Positions 1 through 10,964 of a DNA stretch of 64,000 nucleotides are shown piece after piece. The stretch comes from Nothopassalora personata (Eukaryota; Ascomycota; Dothideomycetes; Mycosphaerellales; Mycosphaerellaceae). The translations under genes were made by a program, and so were the position numbers. The DNA is taken from assembly GCA_033816765.1 (NCBI GenBank), contig CM066297.1, forward strand, positions 310,001-374,000. The letters are read 5' to 3'. The number at the start of each line of letters is the position of its first letter. The first letter of the stretch is position 1. The notes beneath the pieces were generated by a model. It was not told the origin of the DNA, did not search any database, and saw only the letters and a list, made by a program, of their open reading frames with translations.

Positions 1-570
1 CTCCCCCCAAACCATCCCATACCCCCAAGCCAAAACTCTCACAGACCGCTTCAACGCCATCCGCTCTCAAACTTCCTCAGATCTCGGCCCCTGGCGCGAA
101 ACAGCCGAGCAGCTCTTCGCAGAAGAGTTCAGAGTCTCTTCAAATTCTTACCTGAGTTTGCAAGGACGCGATGTAAGTCACGTCACGTCACAATCAGTCC
201 TTCCAGCGAAGAAGAAATTCTGTCGGTACACTACTGGGGTTGGAGAGCATACCATTGTATAGCTGCTGATGATACCCGCTATGATAAATAGGTAAGCGAG
301 CAGGTAGTTTCCGATAGTAAGGCGGAAAGCATCGACCTGATCGACAAGACTCTCGATTTCGAGGACGTCAGAACTGTCAATTTGATAGTGGCAGATGCAG
401 GAGTTCTGGTCCAGATGTGGGAGGCAAAGGTTGGGGAGGAAGTTGTTAGGGGTATTGGGATTCTTGAAGTTGTGAAAGAGAGGGGAAGCGAGATGTGGCA
501 GATTGCGAAGTGGTTTACGGAGTTTGATAATTTGGCTTATATGAAGGGGCTGAAAAGAGGAGAGGAGTGA
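1..570 (+). CDS. 3' part of an unidentified gene (cut by window edge)
   Basis: Two exons read in one frame: 2..172 and 292..570, separated by a GT..AG intron (173..291) whose donor is GTAAGT. The visible 150-residue tail contains LTDRFNAIRS, then alternating strand-like stretches (VRTVNLIVADAGVLVQMWEA, IGILEVVKERG) and ends KGLKRGEE before TGA. The alternation of beta strands with a helical start is compatible with a small NTF2/SnoaL-like fold, but no motif proves this. The start lies left of the window. It converges on the SERCA gene, whose stop codon lies 227 bp further on. Gene status is fairly safe because the splice is clean and the frame is kept; function is unknown. Confidence 0.6.
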
Positions 571-796
571 AGCGTTTGGAGGGAGCGGGCCTGAGAGTTG
601 GATGTGTGCGCGGTATGGAAGGGGCAGGGTCGTGGTGGGGAAGAAAGGTTGTGTTATGGGAAGATCAACGTATGAGTGATGCGCTCAGTGATGGTACCAA
701 GTAAAGTCTTGTTCGCCAAGCTCTTGAAGTTGTTACGGGCTATACTCTATACTGTCGAAAATTGCCTCCCAGATAGGTCAGGTCATCCCTACCCAT

Positions 797-3700
797 CTAA
801 TCAATCTTCCTACTCTTCCCCGCAGCCTGCGTAGTCTCCATGAAGAAATTCCTCTCCAAGAACTTCAGACCCTCATCAATGAAAATGATAGGAGCGCTCC
901 ACGCCAGCACAATCTTCCACTCATCCCAACCAATGGGAACAATGCCAAAGATACCCTGTAAGAAAGGCGTATAAAGCAGACCGAAGTGCAAAACCATGGA
1001 GAGAGTGATGGCGTAGACCAGGATCATGTTCTTCCAGAGTGGGAGGGTGATGAGTGATTCCGAGGATGAGAGGGCGTTCATGGCGTTCAACATTTCGATG
1101 ACGACCAGGATGGAGAGGGAGATTGTTGATGCTGTGCGGGATGCATCGTTCGAGAACATTTCGCAGCCGATTTGTGGGAAGGTCGACTTGCAGCTGTGGA
1201 AGTGGGTCTGTGAATGTGTCAGTAGGAAAGTCTTCGTCGTGTGTCCATTAGATCGAGACTCACCAGCTGATAGAAGCTGATCTGTGGGCCACCTTCGTAG
1301 AACATGAACCACCAAGCGTATCCTCCGACGGTGGCCAGGCCTACGTAAGTTCCTATCACCATATAACGGAAGAACAGCCAAGCGCCGATAAGGGGTTCAT
1401 CACGCTTCCTTGGTGGTCGGTTCATCACATCATGGTCCTTGGGGTTGAAACTGAGCGCCGTTGCTGGTAGACCGTCCGTCACAAGGTTGACCCAGAGCAG
1501 CTGGACAGGGATCAAGGCTTCAGGCATGCCAAGTGCAGCCGTCAGGAAGATCGAGACGACCTCACCAATGTTCGATGAGATCAGGTATCGGATGAACTGC
1601 TGTGTGTTGTTGTAGATGCTGCGACCTTCTTCGACAGCCAGCTCTATTGTCGCGAAGTTGTCGTCGGCAAGAACCATATCGGCAGCGAGCTTTGCGACGT
1701 CGGTACCGGTACCCATGGCGACACCGATGTCACTCTTCTTGAGTGCAGGCGCATCGTTGACGCCATCTCCAGTCATGGCCACGACCTCACCGGATTGCTG
1801 GAGAAGATCGACCAGCTTGGACTTGTGGCCAGGTTCAGTACGTGAGAACAGAGATGCAGTCCTGGCGGCCTTGAGCTTCTCGCTTTCGCTCAACTCATCG
1901 AATTGTCGTCCAGTGAAGCTCTTGCCTGTGAGATCCTCGTTTGCACCGAACACGCCAATCTGTCTGCAGATGGTCTCAGCGGTGTTCTGGTTGTCTCCGG
2001 TGATGACGACGACACGAATACCCGCAGAGCGACACTTCATGATGCTGTCTGCCACCTCAGGACGAGGTGGATCAAGCATGCCCACAAGGCCAAGTAGTGT
2101 CATTCCTTGCTCGAGCTGTTTGTATTCCTGTGAAGTCTTGGCTGTCTTGGTGAGAGAAGAAGTGATGTTGTCAACACTGGCCAGGGCAATAACCCGAAGT
2201 CCCTTGTTCCCAAAGTCCACGACTTCCTTCTGCAGGACAGACGCAAGCTTGCTGTTAAGCTGAACTTGTTTACCATCGCTTCCAACAAGACAATGTGTGC
2301 ATCGCTCGAGGATCGATTCCGGGGCGCCCTTCACCAAAAGTCTTTGGGTGCTACCGCTGTTGACGAGCACAGACATACTCTTTCGGTCTCGTGAGAACTC
2401 GTATGTTCTTAGCTTGTGAGCCTTGTCTTCGTAGTATTTGCTGGCAAGGTGGCGCGTTTGATCTGGCTGGAGGCTTCGCTTCTGTGCATTGTAGGACTGG
2501 TCGGGAGTGCCAACCTTCTCGGCCAGAGTTCGCAGAGCACCTTCCGTAGGCTCGCCGACGTTGGTGAACAGGCCTTTCTCGCTATCGTACGCCAACTCAG
2601 CGTCGTTGCAGACTGCAGCGACCTCAGTTATTTGAGCAATTGTCTTGGAAGCTGCCGCGGGAGACTCGATGACCTTCTCGCCGCGCCTGACCACACCTTC
2701 TGGAGCAAAGCTGGTGCCTTCGACCTCCAGCTCATCTAGACCAGATTGTGCCTCGTTGACGTAGACGATTCTGTTAACGCTCATCTGGTTGGTGGTGAGG
2801 GTGCCGGTCTTGTCGGAGCAGATGACACTGCAGCTTCCAAGCGTTTCCACTGATGGCAAACTGCGAACGATGGCATTCTTCTTGGCCATGGTCCTCGTAC
2901 CAAGCGCAAGACATGTAGTGATGACAACCGCCAGACCTTCTGGAATGGCAGCCACACCAAGAGACACGGCGATCTTTAGGTAGTAGATGGCACCCTTAGT
3001 CCAGGAACCACCGAACGATGGATCGTTGAAGTGGCGAATGTTAATCAACCAGACAAGAATACAGATACCAGAGATGACTTTTGCCAGAGAGTCACCAAAA
3101 TCGTTGAGCTTCTCCTTGAGTGGAGTGGGCTGCGAGATCTGCGAGGCGATGCTCTCGTGGATGTCTCCAATGGCAGTGTTCGTGCCGGTGAGAACTACGA
3201 TCGCGTGGGCGTGTCCAGTGACCACAGTGGTTCCCGAGAACAGCATGTTGACCTGATCCTGCTTGACAGCCTGCTCGTCCTTAATCGCATCGACATCCTT
3301 GCCGACACTCTCGCTCTCTCCAGTCAAGATGCTCTGGTCGACGCGGAAGCTGTTGCTGTTGATGCTCAGCAGCCTGCAGTCGGCCGGAATCTGGTTGCCA
3401 ACTGCGACGTCCACGATATCTCCTGGTACCAGCTCGTCTGCCTTGACCGACTTGATCTTGCCATCTCGAATGACCTTTGCGCTATTCGCGCTGTACTCTT
3501 GCAGCGCAGCAATCGCCTTCTCTGCGGAGCTCTCTTGGCTGACACCGACAATCGCGTTGAGGATGAGGATGGTGAGGATGACGACGGGATCGACGAATGC
3601 GGTCCAGCCTTCCTCCTCATCGAACAAGGCAAGGACGAAGGATATCGCGGCGGAACCGAGGAGAATGATGACGAGCTGATCTTTGAACTGCTCTAGGACG

Positions 3701-3913
3701 AGTTCCCACAGCGGCGTGGGAGGGTCCTCGGGGATGGCTGTGGTGTTGTCAGACGTGTTTCATCATCATGTACCACGTCGTGCTGCTATACATACCATTG
3801 CGGCCATGCTTCTGTCTCGAAGCTTGAACAGCACTGTCTGATAGACCCTGCTGCTCTGAAACGTTGAAGTGCCTCAGCACCTCTTGCGGCGAGCGCACGT
3901 ACGCGTTGTCCAT
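797..3913 (-). CDS. SERCA-type calcium-transporting P-type ATPase
   Basis: Three exons (3796..3913, 1264..3737, 797..1207) give 1000 residues, the normal SERCA length. Introns of 58 and 56 bp have GTATGT and GTGAGT donors. The start chosen is [13 protein letters not shown], which matches how fungal SERCAs begin; an upstream in-frame ATG would add six residues. Visible motifs in order: the TGES actuator loop, the PEGL membrane motif in helix 4, the phosphorylated aspartate in [18 protein letters not shown] of the nucleotide-binding domain, [17 protein letters not shown], and the hinge [17 protein letters not shown]. Ten membrane spans are expected. The family pumps cytosolic Ca2+ into the ER or secretory pathway using ATP via an aspartyl-phosphate intermediate; it corresponds to the class containing Neurospora NCA-1. 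Nothing is broken and all key residues are present. Confidence 0.97.
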
Positions 3914-4229
3914 TGCGCGACCTCTCTCCACTCAGCGCACTATGTCTCGACTTGTCGCCTCTGTAGACTCGATCTAAAGTGGCGGGAAGGCTGTTCTTAT
4001 CATGTCTCGTGGCGACGGCGACGGCGACTTCTCGGAGTGGAGGAGGTTCAGTGGGGTGCGATGCTCACGACACGTAGCATCAAGCGGGCGCGCAGGAATC
4101 TCGTAGAAGGATATGTAGGTGGGTGATGATGAATGAAGCCGATGAATGGACTCGAAGAAGACACCTATGCTTGCCCCACGATCTAGTAAACTTTTGATGC
4201 AGGGTTGCATCGTTCCTGCAGCTCCAAAC

Positions 4230-4265
<36 letters not shown>

Positions 4266-4885
4266 TATCATCGTTCCGTGGGACACGTCCGCAGCGGCAA
4301 AACATGTGGTAGCAAACATGTATACATACAACATCACGACAGCTCACTGACCACCTGCATGAGCACGCCATTGATGAACGAACATCGATAAAGCGGTCCT
4401 GGCTCCGCAGCCAATGGCTGCCATGAAATCTCGAACGCAACGACAGGAGTAAGACGGTGGCTGACGATACCGATCCGAAACCGCCACTCCTGCCCATGAT
4501 GCTATTTCCCGTTCGCCAGCGGGTGTGGAAGCCAACCATTACGACACCCTCCGCGAAAGCAGGACTTACACCATCTACCCGCAGCCTCGAAGGTCTCAAG
4601 ATCAAGGCACATGAGCCCGGCCACCACAAACCAGAATATGCACATCGTGCAACATATCCATGTGCACCCGGGGAGCCAGAACAAATCGCCATATCGACTA
4701 CCAAAAGTGCAAAAGAACCCTAACAGCCGGTGGTGTTAGGGGTCGTTATGGAACAACCCCGGTGGGAAGACCTCGCATCGATTCCAGAGAACCCGGACAG
4801 CTGCGAACTGCACGAGGTCTGTGGTGGACACCCCGGTGGTATGCCCTCGTATCGTAATCACACCAAGCACTCCTCGGCCCACGGG
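3914..4885. other. Intergenic region upstream of the SERCA gene
   Basis: No convincing gene is seen. It should hold the SERCA promoter (minus strand) and contains an (ATC)n microsatellite at 4231..4265. The open frames here run through the microsatellite as His, Met or Asp runs and have no other coding signs. Confidence 0.6.
4231..4265. repeat. (ATC)n trinucleotide microsatellite
   Basis: About eleven uninterrupted ATC units followed by imperfect units, in non-coding DNA about 320 bp upstream of the SERCA start codon. Confidence 0.95.
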
Positions 4886-4985
4886 AGGGTCGAGGCACAG
4901 GATTTGAACCTGTGTTATTTTGCTGCTGTGGTGGGGTGGGGGAAGTTACGCCTTAACCACTCGGCCATTGGGTACAACCAGGCTG
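4886..4985 (-). pseudogene. tRNA-like relic (Ser/Leu-type D arm)
   Basis: On the minus strand a typical class II D arm (TGGCCGAGTGGTTAAGGCG) is followed about 45 nt later by a perfect B box/T arm (ACAGG-TTCAAAT-CCTGT). These are the internal Pol III promoter boxes of a tRNA-Ser or tRNA-Leu gene. However, the sequence 5' of the D arm does not pair with the sequence 3' of the T arm, and I could not find a paired anticodon stem in the C-rich middle. It therefore looks like a decayed tRNA gene or tRNA-derived fragment rather than a working tRNA. Confidence 0.4.
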
Positions 4986-5572
4986 GACGATGTGATTTTG
5001 TGAGTAGGCAGAAGCGCTAGTCGGTTTTATAGCGTTGATGGGAGCGGCCGCTGGAGAACGGCTGTTAGCGGGATAGGGGTCCCGATGGAACGGTTCTGCG
5101 TTTTGGACGCGGCGGTGCTTGACTCGAGGATTGAGGACTGAAGTGGTTGCAGGGTTGAATACTGGCAAAGACGTTAGGCAGTATCTGAAGCAGCACGCTG
5201 AGTACGCTGTGATAGTGCGATGCCAGAATTGCTGCCACCAAGATCCAACAATCAGCTTGAACGAGCGGAGGGACGCAACCTTCGCCTAGGTTCTACGAAC
5301 ATGCGGAAGCAGCTATCGCTTCAAGCGCTTGAAGTGCGATTTGCATCCCTTTACCACAATCACATGTACTTAATGCTATGCGATGGCAGGCTAACGATCA
5401 CGAGCATGCACTCGGTCAGCGTTTGCAATGCAATTTCACATGCAGGACCCTCGGCTGCTGGCCGGCATTAGCGTCATGCAGGTGATGTGGAACATGCTCG
5501 TGTCGTTTGCCAATACATTCTAGAGATTTCGCATTCCACTATACTATCATACATTACACCACACCACACAAG
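4986..5572. other. Intergenic region
   Basis: No gene recognised; it presumably holds the promoter of the coiled-coil gene starting at 5573. Confidence 0.5.
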
Positions 5573-6129
5573 ATGTCTTCTCGTCGCCTCGGGCACACCA
5601 TCCAGTCGCGCGCAGCGCAGATCTCCCTCCTCAAAAAGGAGAACAAGCAGCTCAAGGAGGAGCTGAAGGAGGCAAACGACCTCAATGAGGTCAAGGAGCA
5701 ACTTTGTGATTTCGCGGCAGGCGCCATGAGGACCAAAGACGCCGAGAACGAAGAGCTGAAGAGGGAGATCAAGACTGTTCGCCGCCGCCTTGACATCAGA
5801 GAGCGGTCGGTAAAGCAGTTCCTGGCCAGTGCGATCAAAGAAGAGGTAGAACAATGCTATAGCATGCTACATACAGTGCACTGACTCCGTCATAGACGAT
5901 TGCGGCTGCACTGGAGGCGCAAGCCCAGCAGTACCTCGAGATGGTGAAAGGACAGCAGGCGGACATCGCAGCACGCGAAAAGGAGATTGCAGTGCGAGAC
6001 CAAGAGCTTTCCGACCTCAAGTGGCAATACGAACATGCCAAGAGGTACGAAAAGTGTGCTGTAGACCTTCAAGAGCTTGTAGAAGCCCTCCAAGTCGAAA
6101 ATCGCCAGCTCTTCGCCAACCAGAAGTGA
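5573..6129 (+). CDS. Small coiled-coil protein, unknown function
   Basis: Exons 5573..5845 and 5896..6129 are joined across a 50 bp intron (GTAGAA..CATAG), giving 168 residues. The start is the ATG of MSSRRLGHTIQ, just after an ACACCACACAAG leader. Almost the whole protein is charged heptad-like helix (LLKKENKQLKEELKEAN, later RRRLDIRERSVKQFL and VRDQELSDLKWQYEHA), so a rod-like coiled coil is likely. There is no signal peptide or membrane span. It lies 237 bp upstream of, and codirectional with, a second coiled-coil gene; whether the two proteins interact cannot be told from sequence. No family was recognised. Confidence 0.75.
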
Positions 6130-6366
6130 GCAAAAAGTGAAGAGCACATGCAGGAGCATGGTTGGAAACAGCTAGCACGAGCACATGACAGCATCTGCAG
6201 ATAGAACCAACCACTGGAAAGCCTGGACGGAGAGCAGCTTGACCACTGACACTATTTCTACCTCTTCACCTAACACTTTCTTCCACTTCCTCTTCTCCAC
6301 TAATACACACACCTTCGAACACCACCGCTATTCAGGATACCAACGCTAACGTCATCGGCAGCGAAT

Positions 6367-8511
6367 ATGGCGGACCCACCACCAGGGGCGCAGATCGCCA
6401 CCAACACCATCGAGACAGAGCAGACCACGACCGGCCACATGTCACCAGCGAATGATAGCGTGGTTGAGATTCTTGATGGCAGTACCAACAAGTCTACCGG
6501 CGGCACTTCGCGAGCAACGAGCAGCGTGATCGAGGTCGTCAACGACAATTCCTACCAGGCAGCAGGCGACGAGCCTCCAGCATCCAACAGTATGGACGAG
6601 GGAGACAAAGATGACTCAAGGAAACGCAAAGCTACGGAGCACGATCAGAATACACCGTTCAAGAAGCAGAAGCCAGCGCGACCAGAGAACTCGGGAATCA
6701 AGGCGGATCAGCAGAAGGAGAAGGTTGGCCACGATGAGACTGAGAGCACTGCTGCGGCCGATGGGAGCTCAAAGGACAGCCAGCAAGAGTCAACCGCTGC
6801 ATCTCAGGCCGGAGATCAGAAGCCGAAGCCACAGTACAACTCCATCGAAGAGGTCAGGGAGAAAGCCAACAAACTTCTGGTTGAGAAGAAGGCAGAGATT
6901 AAAGAGCTGAAAGATGAGGTGGCCGATTTGGAGAAGGAGAAAGAACTGTGGCAGCGTCGTGCAGGTACTTCGGAGGGGAAGTTGAAGCACTGGGAGAAGA
7001 CTCAAGACGCACAAGAAAAGGTCTTGTGGGACAAGGCCTTGGACTGGAAGAAGAAAGAGGTGGGTAAGCAGGTCGATAAGGCCAAAGCCAGCTGGCAGAA
7101 GAAGTTCGACACACAGAGTACCAGGATTGCAACCTTGCAGCAGAGGCTGGATGATTCTCGCAGCGCCCACGAGGAGACTGGGGAGGAATTGAGGCAGACC
7201 AAGGCCACACTGAAGGAGCAGATCTCGAATCTCAAGAAGCAAATCAAGAACTACCGCCCAGGAGACAGCAAGGAGTTGAAGTTGAAGATCAAAGAGCTTG
7301 ACGACCGCGAGAACTTGCTCGAAGCACAAAAGGCTACTACCAACGTCTTGGCGGAACGTCTCGAGGATCGAAATGCTGATCTCGCGCGCGTGCGAGAGCA
7401 GCGACTACACTGGTATAACAAAGCCCAAACCTACCATAAGGAGTGGGAGAAGGAGATCCGGGCCAACGATCAGCTGAAGGTCGAGCACGAAGAGGAGCTG
7501 CAACAGCAGTACAAGAAATGGCAGGTCCAGGCCAACAACTCCGCCGAGAACCAGGTGCGTCTCGTCGCCAGACAGCGCGGAAACTTCGATCTGAACAACG
7601 CTAACGAGCGTTTGATTCAGGAGAAGGAGCAGCTGAGAAAGCAGCTCAAGGCTGCCGAGGCGCAGATTCAACAACTCCAGTCCTCGGCTGCGCCTCAGCC
7701 GCCAAGACCAGCTCAAGTCTTGCCCACTACTTCCGACACCATCCGCACTCAGACTTGTCGACTCCGAGAGACGCAGACTCAAGAGACTGTTCCCAAGGTC
7801 TACAGTGGCGCCGAGTCGAGTAGAGCTACGGGGCCTCCAGAAGCAGAAGTCACATCTCAGCAGAGGGCGGCAGAGAGTCGCGCCAAGACTGAGGTTGACG
7901 CCACAGTCGACAATGATCGGCAGGTGACACAGATCGTCAATGGAATCGTGGACGGCGATGCCCAACCACCGCAAGGCGAGCCTCACTCGCAAATCGTCGC
8001 ATCAAACATCGTAAACGAGGCTTCTGGCGATGTCGGGATCGACGTGGAGTCTCGCGAGGCGGTCACTGCAGCTCCAGAGGCACCGTCGCAGGACATGCAG
8101 GCTCCAACCGAGGTGGCGTGGCACGGTGGGGAGGGCGAAGTTTCGGACGGACTTGCTGCAGACCAGATCCAGGGGGGTCAGACTGCGAGCGAGCACGCAG
8201 GCCATGATGAGGAGGATGAGTCTTTTGCTGAGGCTTCGAAGGACCAGATCCAGAACATGCAAGCTGCAGTCCAGTACGCAGACGAGCATGCAGGCCATGC
8301 TCAGGATCAGTTTTCAATTGGACCTACCGACACACAGGCAGAGGATGTGCAGACTGGACACCAAGGTGCAGGTCCTTCTGAGGAGGCTACGGCTTCACAA
8401 GCGACTGAGCAGACCGAGCGTAAGAATCCCGAGCCAAACGAGCGTCGACCAATAGGTCGCTTCTACTTCCCTGACTTCCCGAGCATGTGGAGAAGCGACA
8501 GGAGCGGTTGA
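6367..8511 (+). CDS. Large coiled-coil protein with disordered ends, unknown function
   Basis: A single exon of 714 codons begins MADPPPGAQIAT. Residues 1-150 are Ser/Thr/Asp-rich and disordered, with a basic nuclear-localisation-like patch (SRKRKATEHD and PFKKQKPARP). Residues of about 155-440 form a long Glu/Lys/Gln-rich coiled coil (KELKDEVADLEKEKELWQRR, QLRKQLKAAEAQIQQLQ). Residues 450-690 are again disordered and acidic with loose DQIQ..Q repeats, and the tail GRFYFPDFPSMWR is the only ordered-looking C-terminal motif. Architecture suggests a nuclear scaffold or structural protein, but this is inference. It is codirectional with the coiled-coil gene at 5573. Confidence 0.8.
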   Translation: MADPPPGAQIATNTIETEQTTTGHMSPANDSVVEILDGSTNKSTGGTSRATSSVIEVVNDNSYQAAGDEPPASNSMDEGDKDDSRKRKATEHDQNTPFKKQKPARPENSGIKADQQKEKVGHDETESTAAADGSSKDSQQESTAASQAGDQKPKPQYNSIEEVREKANKLLVEKKAEIKELKDEVADLEKEKELWQRRAGTSEGKLKHWEKTQDAQEKVLWDKALDWKKKEVGKQVDKAKASWQKKFDTQSTRIATLQQRLDDSRSAHEETGEELRQTKATLKEQISNLKKQIKNYRPGDSKELKLKIKELDDRENLLEAQKATTNVLAERLEDRNADLARVREQRLHWYNKAQTYHKEWEKEIRANDQLKVEHEEELQQQYKKWQVQANNSAENQVRLVARQRGNFDLNNANERLIQEKEQLRKQLKAAEAQIQQLQSSAAPQPPRPAQVLPTTSDTIRTQTCRLRETQTQETVPKVYSGAESSRATGPPEAEVTSQQRAAESRAKTEVDATVDNDRQVTQIVNGIVDGDAQPPQGEPHSQIVASNIVNEASGDVGIDVESREAVTAAPEAPSQDMQAPTEVAWHGGEGEVSDGLAADQIQGGQTASEHAGHDEEDESFAEASKDQIQNMQAAVQYADEHAGHAQDQFSIGPTDTQAEDVQTGHQGAGPSEEATASQATEQTERKNPEPNERRPIGRFYFPDFPSMWRSDRSG

Positions 8512-8598
8512 AGCTCAACATGAGCAAAGAAAGCAGGCTTGCTACACTTCCGGGTTCGATGTTCTCTATAGGATCTTCATCAGCGGCTCAATGAATCA

Positions 8599-10041
8599 CT
8601 ACAACTCATACTTCACTTCAACCCCGTTCCCTTCAAGCTCGACTGAAATCTGCCCAATCGAGCTCCCCAGCTTATCCTCGAGAGGATTCAGCTCTTTCTG
8701 CAACCGAGCAGCGACCTTATCAACCTCATGCCAGACTCTCAGCACATTCCTCCCCACAACCTTCGCAGCATTCTTCTCGCTGACACCCTTCTTGAGTAGC
8801 AGGTCCACTAGATCAGGATACTTCGACACATCATCCAAGCCCCTCGGCGTACTCGGAATGCCATCGAAGTCACTCCCGAGCCCAACATGGTCATAGCCAA
8901 TCTTCTCTCCGACATACATAATATGCTTCACCACCTGCTCAATCGTATTCGTCTCCTCCACAAACTCCGGCAGACCATTTTTCGCGCCAACATCCTTGCA
9001 GCTAATGAAGTCAGGCGCAAAGTTGATCATAACCACCGAGTTTCGCTTCTTCACAAGCTCCAGCACATCATCGGGGACATTCCTCGGATGCGGACAGATG
9101 GAGTACACACTCGAATGGCTAAAGATTGGTGGCGCTGCACTTCCGTTCCACCCCTTCTCGGGCGTGCCCCCAAGGACATCGCGCATTGTGTCGGCGCTAA
9201 CGTGACTGAGGTCTACGATCATGCCGAGTCTGTTCATTTCTTGTATCAATATGCGGCCTTCGGCGCTGACGCCACCCCAGTATGGCTTTGAGCGTTGGCT
9301 CTCGCCATCGATGCTGACGACTGCTGCGTCGGTGTAGCGATTGTGGCAATTCCAGTTGAGGGTGGCGTAGCGGACGCCGAGTTCGTGGTAGAGACGTAGG
9401 GTGGCAATTGAGTTGCCGATTTGGTGGAGGCCTTCAATGGCTAGTGGCGAGATGAGCTTGCCTTCTTTCTTCCAGTTGTGCTCTGCTTCAGCGGCATTCT
9501 TCGGCAGCGTGAAGTACTTGGGATGCTTGGCTGACAGGCGATTGTATAGATCAATCTGGTCCAGTGTGGCCCGAACGAATGGTGCGTAGTTCTGATCAGA
9601 GAAGTCGAAGCCATCTGCAGGACATGGCACCCAAGCGGACCAGAATGTCCCGCCTATCTTGCCTTGGTCCGCACGAGGCAGATCGAAGTGGCCGACCAGG
9701 CCGCCATGTTCAAATGGCTTGGTGAAGTTCTTATTGTAGATTTGGTTGCCATACACTGCTCGTAGCAGTATCAGAAGATCGTTATGGCCATCTATCAATG
9801 GGGTTTCAGCCAAAACCTTCTCGGCTGCGGACAGCGACGGCTTCGTCAGGTACTTGTAAAAGTCAGGTACTACATCGACGCCACCGAGCGTGTAGACTGC
9901 GATAGCTATCGTCAGAACGAACAAGAGTTGCGCGAATGTCAGCCAGTTGCTTTCAGAGTCCGCAATGACCTGCTGGGGCTCTTCATGAGGCGTCGATCGT
10001 GCTGGCCGTTTCTCATCGGCCTGAGGCTTCTTTAATGCCAT
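8599..10041 (-). CDS. Membrane dipeptidase (renal dipeptidase, peptidase M19)
   Basis: A single exon encodes 480 residues from MALKKPQADEKRP. An in-frame extension to 10188 exists, but the shorter start fits better because it places one membrane span (FAQLLFVLTIAIAVYTL) near residue 45. Zinc-site and catalytic motifs of M19 enzymes are present: DGHND, AIEGLHQIG, VDLSHVS, FSHSS, CPHPRNVPDD and GLGSDFDG. The family hydrolyses dipeptides, including some with a C-terminal D-residue, using two zinc ions. The topology suggests a type II anchored enzyme facing the lumen or outside. Some M19 enzymes sit in secondary-metabolite clusters (e.g. gliotoxin), but no biosynthetic neighbours are seen here, so a general peptide-turnover role is more likely. 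It diverges from ILM1 with 293 bp between start codons. Confidence 0.95.
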   Translation of the reverse strand: MALKKPQADEKRPARSTPHEEPQQVIADSESNWLTFAQLLFVLTIAIAVYTLGGVDVVPDFYKYLTKPSLSAAEKVLAETPLIDGHNDLLILLRAVYGNQIYNKNFTKPFEHGGLVGHFDLPRADQGKIGGTFWSAWVPCPADGFDFSDQNYAPFVRATLDQIDLYNRLSAKHPKYFTLPKNAAEAEHNWKKEGKLISPLAIEGLHQIGNSIATLRLYHELGVRYATLNWNCHNRYTDAAVVSIDGESQRSKPYWGGVSAEGRILIQEMNRLGMIVDLSHVSADTMRDVLGGTPEKGWNGSAAPPIFSHSSVYSICPHPRNVPDDVLELVKKRNSVVMINFAPDFISCKDVGAKNGLPEFVEETNTIEQVVKHIMYVGEKIGYDHVGLGSDFDGIPSTPRGLDDVSKYPDLVDLLLKKGVSEKNAAKVVGRNVLRVWHEVDKVAARLQKELNPLEDKLGSSIGQISVELEGNGVEVKYEL

Positions 10042-10334
10042 CGTGGGAAGCTCCGACTCTCTAATGTTTCGTGACACGTGATACCAATGGCTAGTCAGCA
10101 TGTCAGGAAGCAAACGTTCCCCGGATAATTGCCCTGGTGAGACGTGTCGAGGACGTTTCAAGAATTGTTGGTAGCAGGCTGGTAGCACGCGAGGGCTTTC
10201 CGTGTGAGGTCAAGCTCCGAGCTGAGACTTCCGAGAAGCCGAACATGCGTGTTTGCAGCAGACACGTGCTTTCATACTTGTAACAGAACAAACCAGGAAC
10301 AAGATCATCCGTGTTGAGGACGACGACGACGACG

Positions 10335-10964
10335 ATGGCGATCATATCGGCCTTCACGCTCATTCGTGCCATCTCGCTCTTTCACATCACGGCAGCTTAC
10401 TTGTTCCTGACCGCACCGAAGATCATCGCAGATCAGAATGTGGTTTTCATGCTGGGCGAATCGATGAGATTGGTAGGACATGTACAAGGGGCTATGTAAC
10501 TGATGCTGACCTTCTGCGTAGCCTCATGCTACTTCGCTGGACAAGCCAAACGATGCCTCTGGTTTCATCGGCGTCCTTTTGGCATTTCTTGGCGTTGTTG
10601 ATCTGACTGCGGCCTCTATGGAGGAAGGCATTGCCCTTCACTACTGGCTGTCCAATGTCCCAGTGCGGCTCTTCTTTCTCTTCGTCCTCACAGCATACTC
10701 CTACCTCTTCAAGGAGGGCGGCGCACTCGGTCCGCGATCCAACTCTTTTGGCAAGGCATCCATTGGCGAGCCTCTGCAGAACAGTATGGTCTTCGCTTTC
10801 GGCTTCGTCGAGATCGCGACTTGGTTCTGGGTACGTATGTGCTCGAGTCACGTAGACTACAATACTTACCCCCCCGCCAGATCTTCACGAGCCTTCGAGA
10901 AGAGCGTCGCGAGGTGGCGCGCAAGCGGATCGAGAACCTTAAGGCAGAGGAGGATCGGCTATGA
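10335..10964 (+). CDS. ILM1: ILM1-family membrane protein
   Basis: Exons 10335..10472, 10522..10830 and 10881..10964 (introns 49 and 50 bp) give 176 residues. The start MAIISAFTLIRAISLFH follows a (GAC)n run immediately. Typical ILM1 features are the N-terminal ITAAYLFLTAPKIIADQN, then LGESMRL joined to PHATSLDKPNDASGF, LGVVDLTA, three to four hydrophobic spans, and a short basic coiled tail (REERREVARKRIENL). Yeast ILM1 (increased loss of mitochondrial DNA) is an ER-associated membrane protein of poorly defined function. Both splice junctions restore the family motif exactly, which supports the model. Confidence 0.9.

Noticed and set aside
3031..3696. Plus-strand frame of 221 codons
   Set aside because: Antisense shadow of the SERCA gene.
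4080..4704. Frames with His, Met or Asp runs
   Set aside because: Created by the (ATC)n microsatellite; no other coding evidence.
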